From a virus, in IMG/VR virus record IMGVR_UViG_3300045051_000408, positions 1 through 35,343 of that record: a stretch of DNA of 35,343 nt, one strand, 5' to 3'. This document shows, piece after piece, positions 1-6,123 of the stretch. Positions within the stretch are counted from its first letter, which is position 1. Every line of letters starts with the position of its first letter. The position numbers and the translations under genes are program-made. The notes beneath the pieces were generated by a model, which saw nothing but the letters and a program-made list of their open reading frames with translations, was not told the origin of the DNA and did not search any database.

Positions 1-127
1 TTTATCTGCAATCTCATGAAGCTCAGCGATCTGCTCAGGCGAATAAACACCAGCTTTTGAGCTTCTACGAATGTCCGTAAGTTTCGCTGTCGAAAATAGC
101 GCGACATTTACCGAGTCGTTTTGATTT
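1..127. repeat. Left copy of 127-bp terminal direct repeat (contig circularity)
   Basis: These bases are identical to 35217-35343. The hydrolase reading frame is open through both copies and only finds its stop when the two ends are joined, so the molecule is circular or circularly permuted. A length of exactly 127 is a common maximum k-mer in de Bruijn assemblers, so this is most simply an assembly overlap and not a packaged terminal repeat. Confidence 0.93.
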
Positions 128-624
128 CCACCTAGAACATAAATGCCACTTGTGGTTTTCTTCACAAAAAACCCCACATGACCATAACCGCTCTTGGGGC
201 TTGTGCGCCAGAAAGTCACAATATCGCCAGGCAATGGCGCAGCTTTTACACTTACGCCCCATTTTTCAAAGGACCTTGCAAGCTGCTTGTTAGTTGAACC
301 CATGCCAACCTTCTCTAGCGCCCAACAGACAAAACTTGCGCACCATGGGACTGAATCCGCCCAACCGAACAGGTTTTTAATCGTCGAGTATTTGTGATAC
401 TCCATGATCTGAGGGTTTGATTTATCACCTGGCACCTCTGTAATGCCAATTTGACTTGCGGCTTGTAATAAAACGGCTTTATTTCTAAACATGATCACCT
501 TCTCTGTGGTTACGGGTTTTAAAACGGGTTCGGGCTCTGGGGCTTTTGTGATTTTCTCAGCCTCTTCAAAGTATTTATTTATAAGGTCCACTAATTCTTT
601 TAAGATGAGCTTTATCTTTTCCAT
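1..624 (-). CDS. CHAP-like peptidoglycan hydrolase (endolysin candidate), cut by contig start
   Basis: This is a likely phage lysin of the CHAP/NlpC-like fold, cleaving peptide bonds in peptidoglycan. It runs 208 codons from ATG 624 to base 1 and continues at 35216-35172, giving 222 aa. Visible motifs are WCASF (candidate nucleophile Cys95), LPGDIV (about 131-136), GHVGFF (candidate His149) and GGNQ (165-168). Residues 1-44 form a charged, proline-containing extension. A second in-frame ATG at 492 has its own ribosome site (AGAAGG five bases upstream), so a shorter product is possible. The gene follows the methyltransferase stop directly (GAGGACCTATAAATG carries that stop and this ribosome site). 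Family assignment is from motifs only; a virion-associated hydrolase is an alternative. Confidence 0.82.
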   Translation of the reverse strand, partial: MEKIKLILKELVDLINKYFEEAEKITKAPEPEPVLKPVTTEKVIMFRNKAVLLQAASQIGITEVPGDKSNPQIMEYHKYSTIKNLFGWADSVPWCASFVCWALEKVGMGSTNKQLARSFEKWGVSVKAAPLPGDIVTFWRTSPKSGYGHVGFFVKKTTSGIYVLGGNQNDSVNVALFSTAKLTDIRRSSKAGVYSPEQIAELHEIADK

Positions 625-2232
625 TTATAGGTCCTCGATTTCTAATTGTTGTTTTGTGTGTTCAATGCGCTTTTGAGCTATGGCGTGATATTCTGGGTCA
701 CGCTCGATGCCGACGAAATTAAAGTTTAGGTTTTTAGCTGCGACTAAAGTTGACCCGCTCCCAGCAAATGGGTCAAGTATTGTGCCGTTTGGTGGTGTTA
801 TGAGTGTGATGAGGTATTCCATGAGCTTGATGGGCTTTACGGTGCTATGGAAATTATTTGTTTTTGCGGCGTCTTTTATTTGTAACAGCGTTGGCAATGC
901 AGCACGAACGACACCAAGGAGATATGCCGTCTTTTCGCTTGTAGTATTCAGCTCTAATTGATTTATGAACGAAACACTTTCGGCAAGGCTTAATCCATTC
1001 GCCTCTATCGTCCTGATAGCATCCTGAATGCTCTCTCTTGTGTTCAAGTTTAGAGATACATTCGAGGTTTTCAACTCTGTTATCGTCTTTAATACCGTTG
1101 ATATGGTGAATATCATGCCCTTCGGGTATTGCTCCGAAATGCTGTGACCATATATGTCTGTGCTCCATGACGAGTCGTCCGCCAAAATATCTGCGGACGT
1201 ATCCTTTACGAGTTCGAGCATGGCCGTTAGGGCCGACTTTAGGTCCTGTTTTTCCCACGCATCGTTTTCCCAGACGAGAAATGAACTGTCAAGCCCACGA
1301 TTGCGCTCGGATTTTGAGGCTTTCGCGACATAGAAAAATCGGGAAGCGCCGCCGGAGTCGTTAAAACCAAGTGGAATATCTTGAGCGCCCATTCCGAAAG
1401 ACTGAGTGCGCTTACCGCCGCGAGACCCGCCTTTGCTTAAACCGAGCTCCCCACTTTGCGCATCGAGCATTTCAGCGGCCCGTTCATCGAATAACACGTT
1501 AGCAGGCCAGCGGCCTTGCACTTGAGAATAGTGCGAATGCTGAGCTTTTTGTCCTTTAGCTTTATAGCTTTGTGAAAAACTATTTCCTTTTTTATGAGAG
1601 ATAGTAATTGTGTCTGTCCCAATCCGCGTCCCATCAATATTGATAGCACCTGTGCCATATTTTAAAACATTCTCAGCAAGTGTTAGCCCCTTCTCTAAAG
1701 GCTTTCGTGCGAGGCAGATTGGCTCGTTTGCGGGCTTAAGTGCTGAGCCCCAGCCGTCCCATTGTTTGGCTTCTGGTGTTGCTGGTCTTGTTCTTATAGC
1801 TCCAGCAACACCGTCTCTAAGTCCCGAGTCAAAAACCCCATCGTCGTTATCGGTCGGGTTTCGGCGCAAAAAGTCCTCATCAACATAAGTTTCGCCTTTA
1901 ACGCCCGCCATTTTATCAATCGCTTTACTGACATTGTGAGACTTGGGGAAGCCTGAGCCATAAATCCACATCACTTGATCGCGAATTTCAAAGCCAGCGT
2001 CTTCAATATTTACAACCATGCGGTGATAGGTTCTGGTCCCGCCAAAACTTAAAACGTGGCCACCGGGTTTTAATACTCGATACACTTCGCGCCAAATATC
2101 AACACTTGGCACGTCGTAATCCCATTTTTTATTCATAAACGCTAAACCGTACGGCGGATCAGTCACCACAGCATCAACCGAGTTATCAGCCAATGTTTTC
2201 ATTTGCTCTAAACAATCGCCGAGTAACAACAA
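625..2232 (-). CDS. Beta-type N4-cytosine/N6-adenine DNA methyltransferase with internal insertion
   Basis: This is a SAM-dependent amino-methyltransferase, probably masking phage DNA from restriction. The catalytic DPPY motif is at residues 25-28 and the SAM-binding DPFAGSGST at 487-495, the motif IV-before-I order of the beta class. TVKP just after the insert and GIERDPEY near the C-terminus are family-typical. At 535 aa it is about 130 residues longer than expected. The excess lies between KASKSERN (about 320) and NNFHSTVKP (about 455), exactly where an HNH gene occupies another frame (854-1258). The methyltransferase frame stays open through the insert, so the protein may carry a frame-shadow domain of unknown effect. 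It lies between the lysis proteins and the hydrolase in the late unit. Confidence 0.88.
   Translation of the reverse strand: MLLLGDCLEQMKTLADNSVDAVVTDPPYGLAFMNKKWDYDVPSVDIWREVYRVLKPGGHVLSFGGTRTYHRMVVNIEDAGFEIRDQVMWIYGSGFPKSHNVSKAIDKMAGVKGETYVDEDFLRRNPTDNDDGVFDSGLRDGVAGAIRTRPATPEAKQWDGWGSALKPANEPICLARKPLEKGLTLAENVLKYGTGAINIDGTRIGTDTITISHKKGNSFSQSYKAKGQKAQHSHYSQVQGRWPANVLFDERAAEMLDAQSGELGLSKGGSRGGKRTQSFGMGAQDIPLGFNDSGGASRFFYVAKASKSERNRGLDSSFLVWENDAWEKQDLKSALTAMLELVKDTSADILADDSSWSTDIYGHSISEQYPKGMIFTISTVLKTITELKTSNVSLNLNTRESIQDAIRTIEANGLSLAESVSFINQLELNTTSEKTAYLLGVVRAALPTLLQIKDAAKTNNFHSTVKPIKLMEYLITLITPPNGTILDPFAGSGSTLVAAKNLNFNFVGIERDPEYHAIAQKRIEHTKQQLEIEDL
854..1258 (-). CDS. HNH endonuclease nested out of frame in the methyltransferase gene
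   Basis: This encodes a 134-aa HNH_3-type nuclease, presumably a homing endonuclease. The core HDIHHING (48-55) followed by DDNRVENLE (58-66) supplies the histidines and asparagines of the HNH fold. The C-terminus has a zinc-ribbon pair, CRKC and CRSC, and a basic tail. It lies wholly inside the methyltransferase gene on the same strand in a different frame. The start is uncertain: GTG at 1258 is used here, and a stop sits nine codons further upstream in this frame with no ATG between. No good ribosome site is visible, so translational coupling or a programmed frameshift are possible. The nuclease motif is convincing; independent expression is inferred. Confidence 0.8.
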   Translation of the reverse strand: MGKTGPKVGPNGHARTRKGYVRRYFGGRLVMEHRHIWSQHFGAIPEGHDIHHINGIKDDNRVENLECISKLEHKREHSGCYQDDRGEWIKPCRKCFVHKSIRAEYYKRKDGISPWCRSCCIANAVTNKRRRKNK

Positions 2233-2233
2233 A

Positions 2234-2527
2234 CTATTTCCCTTTCTTCATTACGACGATGAGCTCTTGGAGCCATGCCGTCGCATCAATGAATTGTTTT
2301 CCAGGAATGCACACATGATCGTGCACATCAGGGGATGAGAATTTAATAAAAAACTCAGTGCCACTTGAATTAATGCAGTCTAACCCTTGTCGTTTATGGT
2401 CGATGAGGCACTTTGTGACCTTAGGTGGGGGTCTGAGTGTGGTGCAACTAGAGCAAAGACTTAGAAACATCAGAGAAGTTAGCAATTTTACGTAAAATGG
2501 CTTTGCGCTCAGATTCACTTTGAGCAT
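2234..2527 (-). CDS. Small lipoprotein, candidate outer-membrane spanin
   Basis: The 97-aa product has a basic N-terminus, a hydrophobic stretch and a lipobox ending LCSSC, then a short proline run (TLRPPP). That is the profile of an Rz1-like outer-membrane spanin or other lysis lipoprotein. The start was chosen at ATG 2527 (MLKVNL) because GGGGGAG lies six bases upstream; the TTG two codons earlier is less likely. It overlaps the upstream single-membrane-segment gene by 80 nt in another frame, as Rz/Rz1 pairs often do. The mature part is longer and less proline-rich than a classic Rz1 and has two further Cys, so spanin function is inferred from context. Confidence 0.6.
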   Translation of the reverse strand: MLKVNLSAKPFYVKLLTSLMFLSLCSSCTTLRPPPKVTKCLIDHKRQGLDCINSSGTEFFIKFSSPDVHDHVCIPGKQFIDATAWLQELIVVMKKGK

Positions 2528-2672
2528 TATCAAGCTCCCCCATAAGACCCTTAGCCTCGACAGTAATGGCGTTGAGTTTTGTTTGTTTTTCGCGCTCGTC
2601 TTTTAATAGACGAATCACCTCTACGGTGACGGCCGCAGCTATCACCTTAGAGATCCAACCGAGGAAATTCAT
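2448..2672 (-). CDS. Single-membrane-segment lysis-cassette protein (candidate holin or inner spanin)
   Basis: This 74-aa protein has one N-terminal hydrophobic segment (about residues 3-22: LGWISKV, AAAVTVEVI) and then a highly charged, helix-prone tail likely to form a coiled coil. The arrangement fits an inner-membrane spanin or a class III holin. It is very short for an inner spanin, so holin is a real alternative. Its 3' end overlaps the lipoprotein gene by 80 nt, and its ATG directly follows the stop of the 75-aa gene upstream. Confidence 0.6.
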   Translation of the reverse strand: MNFLGWISKVIAAAVTVEVIRLLKDEREKQTKLNAITVEAKGLMGELDNAQSESERKAILRKIANFSDVSKSLL

Positions 2673-2900
2673 TTAGCTGATGGCCTTTACAGCAGCCTTG
2701 AGCATATCGATCACTGCGTCGTCGATTTGACCTGGGATGGCTTCTTTAAGTTTATCAAAGAAATAGTCGCCATTAACTGTAGTGATAAGTTGAGCGCCTA
2801 AGCCTGACGTATCAAGGGCTGCTTTTAAAACGATGTTACCTTCTGTGATTTCCACTGTGACGTTAGCTTCTTTTGAAATCTCGTGTTTTACGATTTCCAT
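2673..2900 (-). CDS. Small unknown protein, first gene of the late/lysis unit
   Basis: A 75-aa protein with no recognised domain. The N-terminal half looks like beta strands and the C-terminal half like an amphipathic helix; there is no membrane segment or signal peptide. A strong ribosome site (GGGGAG, about nine bases before ATG 2900) and a sigma70-like promoter at 2945-2973 place it first in the leftward unit that carries lysis, packaging and virion genes. No function is proposed. Confidence 0.65.
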   Translation of the reverse strand: MEIVKHEISKEANVTVEITEGNIVLKAALDTSGLGAQLITTVNGDYFFDKLKEAIPGQIDDAVIDMLKAAVKAIS

Positions 2901-2944
2901 AAATGATTCTCCCCTAGTTTTTGGGCGCTTGATCGCGCTCGTTT

Positions 2945-2973
2945 ACTAGAGGTTAAAAACCATTGTGTGTTAA
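2945..2973 (-). promoter_or_regulatory. Sigma70-like promoter for the leftward late/lysis unit
   Basis: On the minus strand TTAACA (rc of 2968-2973) is separated by exactly 17 bases from TCTAGT (rc of 2945-2950), matching the -35 and -10 consensus at 5/6 and 4/6. It lies about 45 bases upstream of the 75-aa gene. The -35 box overlaps the GTTAACTT direct repeats, which suggests control by a bound regulator. Confidence 0.5.
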
Positions 2974-2987
2974 CTTAAGGTTAACTT
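2969..2987. repeat. Two GTTAACTT direct repeats, candidate operator in the divergent promoter region
   Basis: GTTAACTT at 2969-2976 and 2980-2987 are separated by AAG, an 11-bp period close to one helical turn. They lie between the leftward late unit and the rightward 3023-3426 operon and cover the predicted late -35 box. One or both flanking transcripts may be controlled here. Which protein binds is not known. Confidence 0.45.
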
Positions 2988-3022
2988 TGAATTAATTTCA
3001 CTTTTTTGTTTTCATTAGTTTT

Positions 3023-3202
3023 ATGGAAGTGCCTTTTAAAAACTCTAAAAAATATCCACACCAAATCAATACAAGATCTTCACGTGAGCTTTTAGAAAAG
3101 ATTCATCAAGCAAGAGAGATGGGCGTTGATGTGGCCGAGGTCCAGCGAAAGGCCATTGAAGAGGCCATTGATAAAGTCTTAAAAAAACTTAGAGCCGGAT
3201 GA
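3023..3202 (+). CDS. Small helical protein, first gene of a two-gene plus-strand operon
   Basis: A 59-aa charged protein with no recognised domain. Residues from about 20 onward (RELLEKIHQAREMG and following) look helical and coiled-coil-like with a lysine-rich end. The start is ATG 3023; no Shine-Dalgarno sequence precedes it (the upstream bases are T-rich), so a leaderless or weakly translated message is possible. Its TGA overlaps the ATG of the zinc-ribbon gene (ATGA), which supports both as real. It is one of few rightward genes, divergent from the late unit, so a regulatory role is possible but unproven. Confidence 0.6.
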   Translation: MEVPFKNSKKYPHQINTRSSRELLEKIHQAREMGVDVAEVQRKAIEEAIDKVLKKLRAG

Positions 3203-3426
3203 AATACAAAGACGACGACCCGTTAATCTGGATCTTAGGGGAGCCGGGGCGTAGAGAGTATGCTCAAAGAGAGATTACTAAAGCTCGTAAAGACCACGGG
3301 CTTGAGCCGTTAGACTATAAAGAGCGCACGTGCCTCAAGTGCGATAAGAGCTTTCAGTCAGAGCACAAGAACAATAGGATGTGCGATACCTGTCGTGGCT
3401 ATAGCGACACGGGGTTTATGGACTAA
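3199..3426 (+). CDS. Small zinc-ribbon protein
   Basis: The 75-aa product ends with a zinc-binding pattern: CLKC (about 45-48) and CDTC (about 62-65) flanking the linker SEHKNNRM. Similar short C-terminal ribbons occur in many proteobacterial phage proteins; such ribbons usually bind nucleic acid. The start ATG overlaps the upstream stop, and the stop overlaps the end of the convergent 150-aa gene by four bases. Together with the 59-aa gene it faces away from the late promoter, so a switch protein for late transcription is a reasonable guess. Confidence 0.68.
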   Translation: MKYKDDDPLIWILGEPGRREYAQREITKARKDHGLEPLDYKERTCLKCDKSFQSEHKNNRMCDTCRGYSDTGFMD

Positions 3427-3875
3427 GATAGACCCTTACCCTCTAGTGCTTTGCGGGCTTCTTTTTGATTATTCAAACACTTATCGCAAATAGCGGAATA
3501 GTCTAGCTCCTCAAGCGCCTCACGCAGCTTTTTCACTTGAGCCTCTGCTTTATTTCTGTCTATGGCGTTTAACTGTGCGCTGTCCACCATGAAGTTATAT
3601 TTCGACTTCCAAACATCAATCTCCGCTTCATACTCTTTGGCCCTTTTAAACCAGAACATCTCCTCAGCTTTGTGAGCTGAGGTCAATTCTTTTAGCTTGT
3701 CAACCTCCGCTTGCATCTCGGCTATGGCGGCGTATTCAATGACGTGAAAAATTTTATGTTCTTCTCTTTGGGATCGAGACCAATAATCTAAGCTATAACC
3801 CCAGTCATGTTCTGTTTCATTGACATAAAACTCCCTAAACTTTCGCTCGTCGAGTGTGGGCTTTGGATTACTCAT
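3423..3875 (-). CDS. Coiled-coil hypothetical protein, last gene of the early block
   Basis: A 150-aa protein with a tryptophan/tyrosine-rich N-terminus (about 14-33) followed by a long charged helix likely to be coiled coil (about 50-85, 105-125) and a late CDKC pair. No family recognised. The ATG at 3875 has GAAAGG upstream. A 12-codon reading frame (3906-3868, MSIKPTPKGDHE) with its own AAAGGA site ends across this start codon and could be a translational leader. The 139 bases between here and the next gene hold nothing else recognisable. Confidence 0.65.
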   Translation of the reverse strand: MSNPKPTLDERKFREFYVNETEHDWGYSLDYWSRSQREEHKIFHVIEYAAIAEMQAEVDKLKELTSAHKAEEMFWFKRAKEYEAEIDVWKSKYNFMVDSAQLNAIDRNKAEAQVKKLREALEELDYSAICDKCLNNQKEARKALEGKGLS

Positions 3876-4014
3876 GGTCGCCTTTCGGGGTGGGTTTAAT
3901 GCTCATAAAAATCCTTTACTTTACTTATGCTTGCTATTCGCTTCATTGCATTTCTATACTTTACTGCACGTCACAAGGCCATGCCTCACCACGCCCCGCG
4001 AGACTCAACGGCAA

Positions 4015-4608
4015 TTAATTTTTTACTTCTATAAACTCAATCACATGAAACTTACCAAAAATTCCACCCTTTGAAACTCGAAAAGAGCCGATGCCAGAGC
4101 GCTTCCCAGCATCCTGTAACATTTCTTGCACAGTTTCGGTGGCAACAATTTCATCGTCAATTTGTAACTCTAGCTCCGTAAACCACTTATCAAAACGTGG
4201 GCGACAAACGGCGACAGCACCTTTTTGGTGATTTGTTGCGCGTCTTACGTCAACCTCGAAATCGTTTATTGGTGTTTGCATTTCTTCGTCTGCAAAAAGC
4301 TGACTTGAAATTGTCGTTGGACTTACAATCCCTTTTATAATTTGCTTAAGACTTTTTCGCTGGGAGTTCTTTTGCTTATACTCCGTTGCTACATAAGCCA
4401 AAGCGCCAGTGATATATTCCGTTGGGATATAAAACGTACCGTCATCGCTTTTGTAGGCGCATTTCTCTGCGATTTGCCGTGGTGTTTCTTCACCCTTATC
4501 TTTCTTTTTTGTTGTCTTGGTTCCAAGAAGTCCGAACAATTCGTCCTCTGTGAATCTGTGTTGCAAAAGCGGCGTTATGCCCTTTATTTTTACCTTTATC
4601 GTTTTCAT
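4015..4608 (-). CDS. Conserved phage protein with RAMP-like features
   Basis: A 197-aa protein starting MKTIKVKIKGITPLLQHRF. The start at 4608 has AAAGGAG seven bases upstream; the frame extends to 4710 but that ATG lacks a ribosome site. The short strand followed by G-I-T-P-L-L, the basic mid-region and the glycine-rich GSFRVSKGGIFGKF near the C-terminus (about 172-185) resemble the ferredoxin-like RAMP fold of Cas7-type RNA-binding proteins. I believe similar orphan proteins occur in phages, but I cannot search. There are no cas genes or repeats here, so if the likeness holds it is a stand-alone nucleic-acid-binding protein. It lies in the early replication/recombination block. Confidence 0.7.
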   Translation of the reverse strand: MKTIKVKIKGITPLLQHRFTEDELFGLLGTKTTKKKDKGEETPRQIAEKCAYKSDDGTFYIPTEYITGALAYVATEYKQKNSQRKSLKQIIKGIVSPTTISSQLFADEEMQTPINDFEVDVRRATNHQKGAVAVCRPRFDKWFTELELQIDDEIVATETVQEMLQDAGKRSGIGSFRVSKGGIFGKFHVIEFIEVKN

Positions 4609-4721
4609 CTTTTCTCCTTTGTCCCGAAGGACCTTTACATTACTTCGCCGTACCAAACGGTACTTCGCTCCGCCCCACTTCACGGCACACGACAGCTCGC
4701 GACGCGACATTGCTCGAAGTT
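4609..4721 (-). promoter_or_regulatory. Structured 113-nt leader ahead of the RAMP-like gene
   Basis: As RNA (minus strand) it can form GUACC-GUUU-GGUAC (4650-4663) and GUCC-UUCG-GGAC (4621-4632), the second closing a UUCG loop just before the ribosome site. This is the longest gap between adjacent genes of the early block, whose genes otherwise overlap or nearly touch, apart from 3876-4014 and a pair near 10.7 kb. An RNA processing, stability or translational-control element is plausible. No known riboswitch class is recognised. Confidence 0.4.
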
Positions 4722-4988
4722 TTATTTTGTTATTAATTTTTCTATTTCTTCTAAAGTTTCATCCACGCAGACACTCTCTTTTAACTGTTCAAGTTTTCCC
4801 ACAGCCAAAGCAAGCGCCTCAAAAGCCCACTTGTTTTGTGCGTGTTGGTATTTGGCTCCTTGAATAAATTGATAATGCAAACTTGGCTCTATAAAATATC
4901 CTTCGTTTGTTTCAACGCGAAAGTTTTTATGCAGCTGTCCTCCATCAAGCTCCGCAGCGTTTCGGATTTTGGTTGCGAGGTCTGTCAT
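4722..4988 (-). CDS. Small hypothetical early protein
   Basis: An 88-aa protein, helical and fairly acidic at the C-terminus, with no recognised domain. Its ATG overlaps the stop of the 43-aa gene (TAATG) and an AGGAG ribosome site lies in that gene's last codons, so it is translationally coupled. The structured leader of the RAMP-like gene follows. Confidence 0.65.
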   Translation of the reverse strand: MTDLATKIRNAAELDGGQLHKNFRVETNEGYFIEPSLHYQFIQGAKYQHAQNKWAFEALALAVGKLEQLKESVCVDETLEEIEKLITK

Positions 4989-5119
4989 TAGAGTTCTCCT
5001 AGGTAAATAAATGTCTTTATCTTTTTCTTAATAACCTGGTCTCGCCACCAGTAATGTGACTCATCACCCTCAAGATAAATTACATCCCACTTTGCGGAAT
5101 ACCAAACGTGTCTGGTCAT
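4988..5119 (-). CDS. 43-aa early protein
   Basis: A reading frame of 43 codons rich in aromatics and lysine (MTRHVWYSAKWDVIYLEGDE at the start). It is supported by GGAGAAAAC before ATG 5119, a four-base ATGA overlap with the 117-aa gene upstream and a TAATG junction with the 88-aa gene downstream. It fills the only gap in this stretch of the operon. Function unknown. Confidence 0.6.
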   Translation of the reverse strand: MTRHVWYSAKWDVIYLEGDESHYWWRDQVIKKKIKTFIYLGEL

Positions 5120-5469
5120 GTTTTCTCCTTCCACTCAGCTACAAGCTCAATATCGCAGTGCTTGCATTTAGCTATAGGTACACCACCAAACTCAAGCCTT
5201 ACTTTTATGGCCTCGTGCTTTACACAGTCGCGTTTGATGGGCTCGATGAAGGCTAGGCGGGCTTGGTGAGTACTGTCTGCATCGTGTCGTCCTTTGCTTA
5301 TCCACACTGGATTTTCAAGATAAAATGTGGAGGGTCCTGCGTGAGCATAAACCACGGGCCAGCTCTCGATGAGTTTTTCGAGTTTGGCGTTTGCTATTTT
5401 TGCAACATCATCACACGTTAAATTTGGATATTCAGTTTTAAAATCACTCGGCTTAAATATTGGCTTCAT
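5116..5469 (-). CDS. Hypothetical protein with C-terminal CxxC
   Basis: A 117-aa protein of unknown function. The last quarter has CKHC (about 102-105) near the end; an earlier Cys and His could complete a metal site. It sits in a tight chain: its start overlaps the end of the 82-aa gene by four bases and its stop overlaps the 43-aa gene by four bases. Its place between RusA and small accessory genes suggests early expression. Confidence 0.68.
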   Translation of the reverse strand: MKPIFKPSDFKTEYPNLTCDDVAKIANAKLEKLIESWPVVYAHAGPSTFYLENPVWISKGRHDADSTHQARLAFIEPIKRDCVKHEAIKVRLEFGGVPIAKCKHCDIELVAEWKEKT

Positions 5470-5714
5470 ATCCGTCCCTTCTCTTTTAAAGTAAAATATC
5501 TCTCTATCATCGCTTCAATTCTAGTCTTGTAGTGCCTAGCATTGTCGTACTGATCCAAGCGGTCAGGGTATTCGTCGAAATACGCTACGATCTGTAGCGC
5601 ATGGGCTCTTAGATCGGATCTTGTCTTGTTGTGTGCTTCTTTGGTGTAATGCTCTTTAGCCTCTAGCACCTGATCCTTGGTGAAGGCTTTATAGATGCGC
5701 TCTTTATTTGCCAT
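5466..5714 (-). CDS. Small hypothetical early protein
   Basis: An 82-aa charged, mainly helical protein with many lysines and tyrosines; no domain recognised. The start was set at ATG 5714 (MANKERIY), with GGAG about seven bases upstream, and not at the earlier ATG at 5729. It overlaps the end of rusA by 11 bases and the next gene by four. Confidence 0.65.
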   Translation of the reverse strand: MANKERIYKAFTKDQVLEAKEHYTKEAHNKTRSDLRAHALQIVAYFDEYPDRLDQYDNARHYKTRIEAMIERYFTLKEKGRI

Positions 5715-6114
5715 GGGAGGGCTCCGCATCTAATGCATAAAGGGTCACTATGGTTTTTTCTTCGCCGCTGTATATTTTTTGAGCATCGAGGCTCATGATC
5801 TGTTTATCGTTTTGAATTACTGACGCGGACTGTAAACAGTCTTGTGGACCTTCAATAAGGTTTGAAAGGTCGGCCTCGCCTAAACGGTTTTTAAAGTGGA
5901 AAACGTAAGAAGCATGAAGCCCCCCCGTTAAAATTGAATGCGCCCCACTTAGCGCTCGTTTAAACTCAAATAGCGCAGTGGTTTGCCACCTCAAAAACTC
6001 CGGTGAATACACAACTCTTTTTTTTGCGCCGTTTCCAAAAACGCGCTTTGTGTTTTTCTTAACATACGGTCTGCCTGGTATTTCAGCACTAAAGAGTGCT
6101 TGTTTTTTAATCAC
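5704..6114 (-). CDS. rusA: RusA-family Holliday junction resolvase
   Basis: RusA cuts four-way DNA junctions symmetrically and resolves recombination or replication intermediates before packaging. The 136-aa length suits the family. Hallmarks are IPGRPYVKKNTKRV (14-27), the acidic DLSNLIEGPQDCLQ (about 83-96) holding catalytic aspartates, and the following VIQNDKQI (about 99-106). It is placed after the helicase/initiator genes and before small unknown genes, as in lambdoid replication blocks. I am confident of the family; whether it acts in recombination-dependent replication is inferred. Confidence 0.88.
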   Translation of the reverse strand: MIKKQALFSAEIPGRPYVKKNTKRVFGNGAKKRVVYSPEFLRWQTTALFEFKRALSGAHSILTGGLHASYVFHFKNRLGEADLSNLIEGPQDCLQSASVIQNDKQIMSLDAQKIYSGEEKTIVTLYALDAEPSHGK

Positions 6115-6123
6115 ACTAACCCC

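Noticed and set aside
1-127. Terminal direct repeat as a packaged phage end (T7-like)
   Set aside because: Its length equals a standard assembler k-mer and the gene reads through the join, so an assembly overlap on a circular or permuted genome is simpler.
4609-4710. N-terminal extension of the RAMP-like protein to ATG 4710
   Set aside because: No ribosome site there; AAAGGAG marks ATG 4608 and the intervening RNA is hairpin-forming.
4342-4863. 173-codon plus-strand frame opposite the RAMP-like gene
   Set aside because: Antisense to two supported genes, Phe/Leu/Cys-rich, no ribosome site: typical shadow.
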